From assembly GCA_016794525.1 (NCBI GenBank), contig JAEUJY010000076.1, forward strand, positions 1-39,212: a stretch of 39,212 nt of DNA. Reading direction: 5' to 3'. Under the pieces are notes generated by a model that was given only the letters and a program-made list of their open reading frames with translations, was not told the DNA's origin and did no database searches. Shown piece by piece: positions 30,467 through 37,059 of this stretch; position 1 is the stretch's first letter; the number at the start of each line of letters is the position of its first letter. The stretch comes from Myxococcales bacterium (lineage in GTDB: Bacteria; Myxococcota_A; Polyangia; Haliangiales; Haliangiaceae). Position numbers and translations under genes: made by a program.

Positions 30467-31483
30467 GTGACTCGCACCGACCGCCTGCCCGCGCTGATCG
30501 ACGCCGCCCACCACTGCCTCGATGAGGGCGACCTCGACGGCGCCCGCGCCAAGCACGCCCTGGCCGCGCGCATCGATCGCCGCCACCCCGACGTGATGTG
30601 CCTCGACGCACAGCTCACCGCGCTCGAGGGCGACCTCGAGGCCGGCTACGCCATCGCGCAAGAGGTGGTGGGCGCGCACCCCGAGAACGTCCACGCGCTG
30701 CTGTGCGCCGCCGACATCGGCATCGGCCTCGACCCCGAGGTCGCGGTCGAGCACGCGCGCAAGGCCGCCGATCTGGTCGAGGACGAGGGCGACCTGGTCG
30801 CCGCGGTGCTGCTGCTCGCCGACGGCCTGTGCATGCTCGATCGCGCCGACGAGGCCCGCGAGGTGCTGGGCGAGCTGTCGAGCTCGGCGATCGACGAGCC
30901 CGGCGTGATCCTCGACGTGGCCCAGGCGCTGCTGGCCGCCGAGGATCCGACCTCGGCCGAGCTGTGGGTGCGCCGGCTGACCTCGACCGATGACGACTAC
31001 ACCACCGACGCCTGGCATATCCTGGGCGCGTGCCGCGAGGCCAAGGGCGACAAGGCCGGCATGGTCGCCGCGTGGAAAGAGGTGCTCGCGCGCGATCGCG
31101 CCGAGCCGTGGCAGCCGGTGATCGCCGACGACGATCTCGAGCGCATCGCCAGCGAGGCGCTGGGCGAGCTCCCCGAGGACGTGCGCGCCAAGCTCGCCAA
31201 CGTGCCGATCTTGATCGACGACCTGCCCTCCGATCACCTGATCGAGGACGGCATGGATCCGCGCCTGCTCGGCGTCTTCGAGGGCACGCCGATGCCGGAG
31301 CAGCCGTCGGTCGGCGGCGTGCCGTCGGTGACCACCATCCACCTGTTCCGCAAGAACCTCGAGCGCGCCGGCGGCGGCGATCCCGACGCCATCGCCGAGG
31401 AGGTGCGCGTCACCGTCCTCCACGAGACCGCCCACTACTTCGGTCTCGACGAAGAGGACCTCGAGAAGATCGGCCTCGACTGA
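30467..31483 (+). CDS. TPR protein with C-terminal zincin (minimal metallopeptidase) domain
   Basis: 338 residues from GTG 30467; GTG 30431 would add twelve. Residues 1-215 are TPR-like helix pairs (LIDAAHHCLDEGDLDGARAKH, AYAIAQE-type turns, DAWHILGACREAKGDKAGMVAAW). The last 120 residues match the Zincin_1 family: a VPILIDDLPSDHLIEDGMDPRLLGVFEG core, TTIHLFRKNLERAG and VTVLHETAHYFGLDEEDL, where HExxHxxGxxDE supplies two zinc ligands and the catalytic Glu. No signal peptide is present, so it should act in the cytoplasm. Zincin_1 proteins are usually about 120 residues without TPRs; the fusion suggests that substrates are recruited by the repeats. The target is unknown. Confidence 0.85.
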   Translation: MTRTDRLPALIDAAHHCLDEGDLDGARAKHALAARIDRRHPDVMCLDAQLTALEGDLEAGYAIAQEVVGAHPENVHALLCAADIGIGLDPEVAVEHARKAADLVEDEGDLVAAVLLLADGLCMLDRADEAREVLGELSSSAIDEPGVILDVAQALLAAEDPTSAELWVRRLTSTDDDYTTDAWHILGACREAKGDKAGMVAAWKEVLARDRAEPWQPVIADDDLERIASEALGELPEDVRAKLANVPILIDDLPSDHLIEDGMDPRLLGVFEGTPMPEQPSVGGVPSVTTIHLFRKNLERAGGGDPDAIAEEVRVTVLHETAHYFGLDEEDLEKIGLD

Positions 31484-31541
31484 GCGCCGGCCGGCGCGGC
31501 GCCCTATCCGCAGCCCGCCATCAGCCGCGGGCGCGGCGCGC

Positions 31542-31916
31542 TCAGGGCGCGCAGAGGATCGGGTTGCCCGGATCCGGGAAGCAGGCGCCGAAGCCGAGGA
31601 GGCAGCACGGCGCGTCGCTGCCACACATCGTCGAGCTCGTGCAGGTGCTGCCGAGCGTGCCGCCGTCGCCACCGCCCATGCTGGCGTCCGGCAGCCCGAT
31701 CGGGGCGTCGACCGGGCGCGCATCGATCGGCGTCGACGGCGCGTCGATGCGCGCGTCGGCGTTGGGGTTGTTCGGCGCGTCGATGCGCGCCGCGTCGATC
31801 GGATCGTCGTCGCTGCCCGTGCCCTCGGCACCCGCAGCACACGCGACCAGCGTCGCCAGCGCGGCGGCAGTGATCATCGACAGGGCGAACTGGAGGCTAG
31901 AACGACGCGCTTTCAT
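31542..31916 (-). CDS. Small Asp/Ala-rich lipoprotein
   Basis: 124 residues from ATG 31916, with AGGAG six bases upstream. The signal MKARRSSLQFALSMITAAAL ends at a TLVAC lipobox. An Asp/Ala/Pro-rich linker (PIDAARIDAPNNPNADARID) follows, then a Cys-rich end (CTSSTMCGSDAPCCLLGFGACF) with seven to eight Cys that should form disulfides. This linker-plus-knot plan recurs in myxobacterial outer lipoproteins, and the neighbouring divergent lipoprotein has the same DA-rich style. No enzymatic domain is present. It differs from most genes here in having a normal ribosome site and a leader (TACGAT at 31958-31963). Confidence 0.75.
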   Translation of the reverse strand: MKARRSSLQFALSMITAAALATLVACAAGAEGTGSDDDPIDAARIDAPNNPNADARIDAPSTPIDARPVDAPIGLPDASMGGGDGGTLGSTCTSSTMCGSDAPCCLLGFGACFPDPGNPILCAP

Positions 31917-32048
31917 GTACGACTCCTGGGCCGGGGCTCCCCCGATCCGGCCCGCGCATCGTAACCAAGCCGCCATCGCACACAAGCACATTCCAGCAGA
32001 CATCACCTGTCGCGTGCACGACCGCACTGGTTGGACCGAATGTCGTGA

Positions 32049-32054
32049 TACCGT
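32049..32054 (+). promoter_or_regulatory. -10-like hexamer TACCGT before the Gly-rich lipoprotein gene
   Basis: TACCGT ends exactly 6 bases before GTG 32061. The same hexamer occurs at 36639-36644 before the 115-residue gene, but there with a long leader and a Shine-Dalgarno. Confidence 0.45.
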
Positions 32055-32060
32055 CCGCTC

Positions 32061-33377
32061 GTGCGCTTCGCTCCTTGGTTCGCGCTGCTGTGGGTTGTCG
32101 GATGTCAGTTCGAGCGCCCAACAGACGTGAACTTCCCGATCGACGCGGGCATCGATTCTCCCGATGCGGCGCCGCCGGAGTGCATGGCCGGCAGCCGCAG
32201 CTGCGACGCCGACAAGTACACCGAGTGCGACGCCACCGGCCACTTCGTCACGTACGAGGTTCCGAACGCCGGGCCGGATGGCAGCCCCACCACGCTGACG
32301 ATGCACGACTACGTGTGCCCACTCGGGTGCCACGCCACAGAGCCGCGTTGCCTCGATGTCCTCCCTTCCAACGGCGTCGAGCGCGCGATGGACGCCGGGC
32401 AAGTTTCAGCGGCCGGCCTGGATCTCGTGATCGACGATCCGACGGGCGACGCGCAGTTGCTCGATGACCAAGTCGCCGGATCAACCTCGGTGACCATCGC
32501 ACTGGCGAGCGGCGCGACGATCAGCGTCCCGGCCCGGATCTGGTCGCAGGCGGGCGGTCCTGATCTGCGCGTCCTCGAGGTCCGCTCGTTCACGATCCGG
32601 CCGGGATCCCGCCTGAAGCTTCGGGGCGTGAAGCCGATCGCGATCGCCGCGCACTTCGACATCTACATCGGCGGTGCGCTCGACTATTCGGGCACCAACA
32701 ACTTCGCGTCCATGGTCCAGGCTGGGTGTGATGTGCCGTTGACTGGCCAGGCCGGCGCCGGCGCTGGCAACGCGAGCAGCGGCGGCGCCTCGAGCACGGG
32801 GCAGCCGGGGGGCGGCGCGCTCACGGGGAGTCCAGACCTCGCGCCGTTGACCGGGGGATGCACGGCCGGCCTTGGCATCGGTGGCGGCGGCCTCCAGCTC
32901 GTCTCACGGACGCGGATCGTGATCGCCGGAACTGGCTCGATCACCGTCGCTGGCAGGCGGGGCCAGGCGCTCACCTCCGGCACCAGCTTCTACATGGCGG
33001 GGGGCGGCGCCGGAGGAAACGTGGTGCTCGAAGCACCTGGGGTCGCGTTCATGGCAGGTTCCGTCGTCGTCGGCCGTGGCGGTAGCGGTGCCGCCGGCAA
33101 CGCGACCACGCGAGCGAGCGCCGATGGGCTCGCGGGCGACGCGGATGTATCCGCCACGTCCGTGCCAGGTGCGACGTGTCCGGATTGCGCTGCGCGCGGT
33201 GGCGCCGGGGGCACCGAGACTAGCCCGGCGGGTGGCGCTGGCACCGGGAGCAGCACCGCGCTAGCCGGTGGCGGCGGTGCCGTCGGGCGCGCGGTGATCC
33301 GCACCCGGACGATCGCCTTCCCACCCGCCGCCTCGATGAGGATCGTGTCCCTGCCGCGACAACTGTCGACCCGTTGA
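32061..33377 (+). CDS. Gly-rich lipoprotein of unknown function
   Basis: 438 residues from GTG 32061. A lipoprotein signal (MRFAPWFALLWVVGC) is followed by an Asp/Ala linker and a Cys-containing region (CMAGSRSCDADKYTECDATG, then CPLGCHATEPRC). About 180 residues suggest right-handed beta-helix or beta-sandwich strands (SVTIALASGATISVPARIW, FTIRPGSRLKLRGVKPIAIAA, FDIYIGGALDYSG). The last 200 residues are Gly/Ala/Ser-rich (GAGAGNASSGGASSTG). Similar beta plus GGxG proteins in myxobacteria are surface proteins of unknown role. No catalytic motif is seen. GC content looks slightly lower here than in the left two-thirds of the window. Confidence 0.78.
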   Translation: MRFAPWFALLWVVGCQFERPTDVNFPIDAGIDSPDAAPPECMAGSRSCDADKYTECDATGHFVTYEVPNAGPDGSPTTLTMHDYVCPLGCHATEPRCLDVLPSNGVERAMDAGQVSAAGLDLVIDDPTGDAQLLDDQVAGSTSVTIALASGATISVPARIWSQAGGPDLRVLEVRSFTIRPGSRLKLRGVKPIAIAAHFDIYIGGALDYSGTNNFASMVQAGCDVPLTGQAGAGAGNASSGGASSTGQPGGGALTGSPDLAPLTGGCTAGLGIGGGGLQLVSRTRIVIAGTGSITVAGRRGQALTSGTSFYMAGGGAGGNVVLEAPGVAFMAGSVVVGRGGSGAAGNATTRASADGLAGDADVSATSVPGATCPDCAARGGAGGTETSPAGGAGTGSSTALAGGGGAVGRAVIRTRTIAFPPAASMRIVSLPRQLSTR

Positions 33378-33479
33378 CGAAACGCACGCAACCTCCCCGC
33401 CGACCGGTCGATAGCCGTCGCAACCAGGTGGCACCGTGACGAACACGACCGAACGTTCCCTCCAACCAGCGCGCCCCCG

Positions 33480-35366
33480 ATGAGCGATCGGGGACGCGAC
33501 AAGGACACGGAGCGGAGCCGCGATCCATACATCGCGGGCGGCTCGTTCCAAGCGAGCAGCGACCCGCTCGCGCACGGGCACTCGGCGGTGACGCTGTTGT
33601 CGGGCGGCGGCTTCGGGTTGCCGCGGATCTCGGTGATGGCGCGCGAGGCGCTCGCGACGGGCGAATACGGCCCCGCGCGCCACGCGGCGATGACCTGGTA
33701 CACGAACAAGCCGTACCTTGAGGAGCTCGCGCGCTCGCTCGATCCCGAGGACGACATGGTCGCGCGTGCGCAGGCGCTCCTCGACGAGATGGCGCCGCTC
33801 GAGCCTCGACTCCCCAACCTCGTGGAGCTGGCCTTCGGCCTCGAGCAGTCCGCCAAGGCCCGCGCGCATTGGCTGGCCCGGCTCGGCCGCGCGGAGTCGC
33901 ACGCGGCCACGCCCGCCGCGGCCCCCGCGATCCCGGAGGTACGGTCGCCGTTGCGCCCCGAGAACATCAAACCCGAGCTCGGCTGGTCCGAGATCGCCGC
34001 CGGGGCGCTCGGTGGCGTCGGCGTCGGGTGGGCCGCGCTCAGCCACGAGTCCGCCGATCCGCTCCAGCGCGGCGTGGCGGACGTGATCGATCACGCCCTC
34101 GACTCGCCCGAGTACAGCGCCGGCTTCCTGGTCGGTGGCATCGGCGGCGCCAGCGCAGCGCTCAGCGACTCGCAGCAGAGCGTGGTCGATCTCGCCAAGC
34201 TGGTCTACGACCTGCTGGCGGCGCGCTTCCGCGGCGGCGACCTCGGCATGCTCAAGGCGCTGCGCGACAAGGTCATGGGCCTGATCGGCGCCGGAAAGCA
34301 GATCCCCGGCGCGCTGAAGGCACTGGCCGATCGGTGGAACGACGGCTCCGACCCCTACGCGCAGGGCGCGTTCCAGGGCACGGTCGTCGGCTACATCGCC
34401 ACCCAGGTCGCCATCATCATCGTCTCGTCGATGACGGTCCCGGTCGTCGGCCCCTACGCCGACGTCGTCGCGGCGCTCAAGCTCGTCACCAGCCCCGTCG
34501 AAGGCATCGTCGAAGTCGCGGCCGCCGCCCGCGCGGCGCGCGGCGTCGGGGCGATGACCCGCGCCGAGCATGCGGTCGATGATGTCGCCGCCGGCGAGCG
34601 CACGGCCGCGCGCGCCGCACCCGCCGCTGGTGGCGCGGAACACGCCGGCGCAGCCGGCGCACCTCGACTCGGTTCGACCTTCGACGACGTCCTTTCCCAG
34701 CCGGGCGGCGTCGGGCCACCCATGGATGACGTCGCCCCCCATTCGACCGTACTCGAGCCGTTCGTCGGTGACTCACTCGAGAGCGCTCGCCAGCTTGCAC
34801 GCGAACACCCGGACGCCCAGGTCGTCGCCGCCGAAGCTCGTTTCATGCCATCCGCCGAGGATATCGGCCGGTTCCGCGCAGAGGGCGGCGAGTTCCTCGC
34901 AGAGCGATTCGCCGAGTCGTTGCCGCCGAGCTCAGTCGAGAAGATCTACGTGCGCTATCCGATCCCGCATGACAAGGGACTCGAGAACATCAGCGCGACG
35001 TTCCTGCAGCGTCTCGAGAAAGAGCTCGCCGCTGGCGTGCCGCGCCGTGAGGCGGTGGTGCGAGCGACGCAGGGGCTGTCCGACGAAGTGGAGAGCATCA
35101 CGAACCTCGGGCCACACGCTCTCGAGAAGCTGGTGCCGGGAGGTACCATGGAGGTCATCTACTGGGAGTCCGAAGTCTTCGCGGAAGTCAGACAGCTCGT
35201 GGGTCGACGCTACGTCGAGCCGCATACTGGACAACGCTTCACCATCGAGCTCGAAGCTCCGCCCACGTCGATCCGGCGCGACACGCTCCCGAACTCAGGC
35301 TTCGGGATTCCCCGCGAGGTCGAGGTCGTCACCCGACTCACGCTCCGCAAGGTAGGGCTCTCATGA
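33480..35366 (+). CDS. Putative polymorphic-toxin-like protein with methyltransferase-like C-terminus
   Basis: 628 residues from ATG 33480. No signal peptide, PAAR, VgrG or DUF4157 motif is seen. Residues 1-160 are helical (YGPARHAAMTWYTNKPYLEE, LPNLVELAFGLEQSAKARAH). Residues 165-355 are Gly/Ala-rich and hydrophobic, with QGTVVGYIATQVAIIIVSSM then PVVGPYADVVAALKLVTSPVE, a pretoxin-like style of region found before toxin domains. A Pro/Ala linker (about 370-420) precedes a C-terminal domain like class I SAM methyltransferases. It has LEPFVGDSLESARQLAREHP in place of the usual glycine loop, DAQVVAAEAR, EKIYVRYPIPHDKG (compare TrmB's FPDPW-K) and LVPGGTMEVIYWES. The glycine loop is degenerate, so SAM binding is uncertain. 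It overlaps the HEAT-repeat gene (ATGA). Confidence 0.65.
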   Translation: MSDRGRDKDTERSRDPYIAGGSFQASSDPLAHGHSAVTLLSGGGFGLPRISVMAREALATGEYGPARHAAMTWYTNKPYLEELARSLDPEDDMVARAQALLDEMAPLEPRLPNLVELAFGLEQSAKARAHWLARLGRAESHAATPAAAPAIPEVRSPLRPENIKPELGWSEIAAGALGGVGVGWAALSHESADPLQRGVADVIDHALDSPEYSAGFLVGGIGGASAALSDSQQSVVDLAKLVYDLLAARFRGGDLGMLKALRDKVMGLIGAGKQIPGALKALADRWNDGSDPYAQGAFQGTVVGYIATQVAIIIVSSMTVPVVGPYADVVAALKLVTSPVEGIVEVAAAARAARGVGAMTRAEHAVDDVAAGERTAARAAPAAGGAEHAGAAGAPRLGSTFDDVLSQPGGVGPPMDDVAPHSTVLEPFVGDSLESARQLAREHPDAQVVAAEARFMPSAEDIGRFRAEGGEFLAERFAESLPPSSVEKIYVRYPIPHDKGLENISATFLQRLEKELAAGVPRREAVVRATQGLSDEVESITNLGPHALEKLVPGGTMEVIYWESEVFAEVRQLVGRRYVEPHTGQRFTIELEAPPTSIRRDTLPNSGFGIPREVEVVTRLTLRKVGLS

Positions 35367-36427
35367 GGATCTCCGCAGCGCCAGACCTGGACCTCGACTT
35401 CGCGACGATCGATCATCCCGCGATCGACTTGCGCGCGTCGCAAGGCCAGCTGACCGCGTTGATCGCGGTCGCCGATGCACAACTCGCCGCCGCGGCGACA
35501 CCCGACGTGGCGGCGGGCTGGGCGGTCGCCGCCGTGTTGCTTCGTGTCGCCACCGGCACGACCGTGCGCTCACAGGCACCGGCGCTCCGGATCCTCGGGA
35601 GCTGGATGCGGGGAGATCCGGCCCGCCAATCGATGTTCTGGTTCGTTGCCTCTGAGACTACATCGACCGCCCTGCCTGACCTCGCCGCTGCCCTGCTCGA
35701 TGCGGATCCCGCGTCGGTGGCGGCCGTCTGGCTGGGCGGCCAGCTCACGACGGGCGATGTCCAGGAGGGCATCCTGCGGTCGCTCGTCGGCAGCCCTGAC
35801 CCTGGGGTCCGCCAGCACTGCTTCGAACTCCTCGGACAGCACCGTCGGTTGGTTCCGCCGGGGAGCATTCCGCGCCCGCGACTGCCGGGCGACGCGCTGG
35901 CCGGCATGCTGCGCGCCGGCGCGACCGATCCGGTGAGCAAGATCCGCGAGCGCGCGATCGCGGCGGCGTTCGGGATGGGCGTGGTCGCACAGATCCGCCC
36001 CGAAGTTGTCGCCTGCACCGAGGATCCTGTGATGGACACGCGGCAATACGCGCTCGTCGCACTCGGGACGCTCGACGATACCGACTCCCTCGAGCTGCTC
36101 CGTCGCAAGCTCACGACCGGCGCCGATCCCGAGATCGCATCGGCGATCTCGGCCCTCGCGCGGCGCCCCGACGGTGTCGATCACGTGCTCGCGCTCGCGG
36201 GAGATTCGCGGCCGTGGGTCCAGGACGAGTTGGTCGCGGCCGTGGCGCGGGTTTCGGCACCACTCGATGAGGACCGCCTCGCCGCGCTCGCCGCCAGGCT
36301 CACGCATCCGGGCCTCGCCGAGGCGATCGAAGCGCATCGCCGCCGCGTCGCGCCAGGGGGCCGCGAGTACGGCCCCGACGGCGTCGCCGTCGTTGTCCGC
36401 GCGTCGGCCTCCGCGAACGCTCGCTGA
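35363..36427 (+). CDS. HEAT-repeat protein, possible immunity partner
   Basis: 354 residues from ATG 35363, overlapping the preceding stop by four bases. It has no signal peptide and is made of helix pairs of the HEAT/ARM type: VQEGILRSLVGSPDPGVRQHC, AGATDPVSKIRERAIAAAFG, DPVMDTRQYALVALGTLDDT, LLRRKLTTGADPEIASAISA, LAGDSRPWVQDELVAAVARV. The (D/S)P-x(V)R turns with Arg are typical. HEAT solenoids bind proteins and occur among immunity proteins of polymorphic toxins. With the overlapping, toxin-like gene upstream, an immunity or chaperone role is the simplest reading, but it is inferred from order alone. An independent regulatory role remains possible. Confidence 0.72.
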   Translation: MRISAAPDLDLDFATIDHPAIDLRASQGQLTALIAVADAQLAAAATPDVAAGWAVAAVLLRVATGTTVRSQAPALRILGSWMRGDPARQSMFWFVASETTSTALPDLAAALLDADPASVAAVWLGGQLTTGDVQEGILRSLVGSPDPGVRQHCFELLGQHRRLVPPGSIPRPRLPGDALAGMLRAGATDPVSKIRERAIAAAFGMGVVAQIRPEVVACTEDPVMDTRQYALVALGTLDDTDSLELLRRKLTTGADPEIASAISALARRPDGVDHVLALAGDSRPWVQDELVAAVARVSAPLDEDRLAALAARLTHPGLAEAIEAHRRRVAPGGREYGPDGVAVVVRASASANAR

Positions 36428-36708
36428 ACTGGCGCGGCAACGCCGCCGCGACCTCATCTTTGCGGGTGAATTCCGGGCGCGAAGGCGGCGCTCCGGGCGT
36501 GGCTGCGCGCCACGCGCGCGCGCGGCGATGGCTCGCCGAGCTCGACGCCGTCGGCATCACCCCGGAGGGGTGAAAAACCGCCGCGATCGGTCCGACGCAT
36601 CGTGGCCGGCCGGCCTCGAACCGCGCGGTGGCGTCGTGTACCGTGTTCGGACGGGGGCCCCTCTGCGCGGGTGAGCGCGGCGGACGCGTCACCCGAGGAG
36701 GCCACGCG
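36428..36708. other. 281-base gap with promoter-like hexamer
   Basis: The gap between the HEAT gene and the 115-residue gene has no convincing gene. It holds a 6-bp hairpin (CACCCC-GGA-GGGGTG, about 36558-36572) followed by A residues, which does not fit a terminator on either strand. A -10-like TACCGT at 36639-36644 fits a leader of about 60 bases for the next gene. Confidence 0.5.
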
Positions 36709-37056
36709 ATGTCCAAGACGATCCAGGTGTCGACGACCCCGTTCAAGAACGGCAGCTACTGCGATCCCGAGTCCACCGACTGCGCGGTGGAAGCGACGCT
36801 GACGTTCCAGAGCGCCGACGCGGGGGCCGTCGTGTGCTTCACGTCGATCGACGGCCACGACCAGCCGGTGTTCGATCGCCAGGAGCCCGATGGCCGCTTC
36901 ACCGCGCCGACGACCGGCGAGGCCTTCAACCTGATGTCGTCGATCGAGCCCGGCACGATCATCACGATCACGCCGCAAGGCGCGATCTCGAAGGGCACCA
37001 ACGGCAAGGTCAACGTCGGCACGGGCAGCAACGACTCCATCCAGACTGCACACTGA
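36709..37056 (+). CDS. Unknown 115-residue beta-rich protein
   Basis: I do not recognise this protein. It starts at ATG 36709 with a good Shine-Dalgarno (GAGGAG, 8 bases upstream). The start MSKTIQVSTTPFKNGSYCDP leads into alternating strands (AVEATLTFQSADAGAVVCFT, GTIITITPQGAISKGTNGK) with three Cys and no charged or hydrophobic helix. A small beta-sandwich, cytoplasmic or exported without a classical signal, is suggested. The style (short, start MSKTIQV, Gly/Thr-rich end) resembles the small orphan beta proteins seen in predatory myxobacteria. It ends 3 bases before the convergent kinase gene, so the two 3' ends share the sequence. Confidence 0.65.
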   Translation: MSKTIQVSTTPFKNGSYCDPESTDCAVEATLTFQSADAGAVVCFTSIDGHDQPVFDRQEPDGRFTAPTTGEAFNLMSSIEPGTIITITPQGAISKGTNGKVNVGTGSNDSIQTAH

Positions 37057-37059
37057 CCT

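Noticed and set aside
31484-31497. 14-base palindrome GCGCCGGCCGGCGC after the TPR/zincin gene
   Set aside because: Pure G/C palindromes arise easily at this GC content, and there is no T-run or second copy to support a terminator or operator.
36558-36572. CACCCC-GGA-GGGGTG hairpin as a terminator
   Set aside because: The run next to it is A on the plus strand, which would precede rather than follow the hairpin on the minus strand, and there is no leftward gene to end here.
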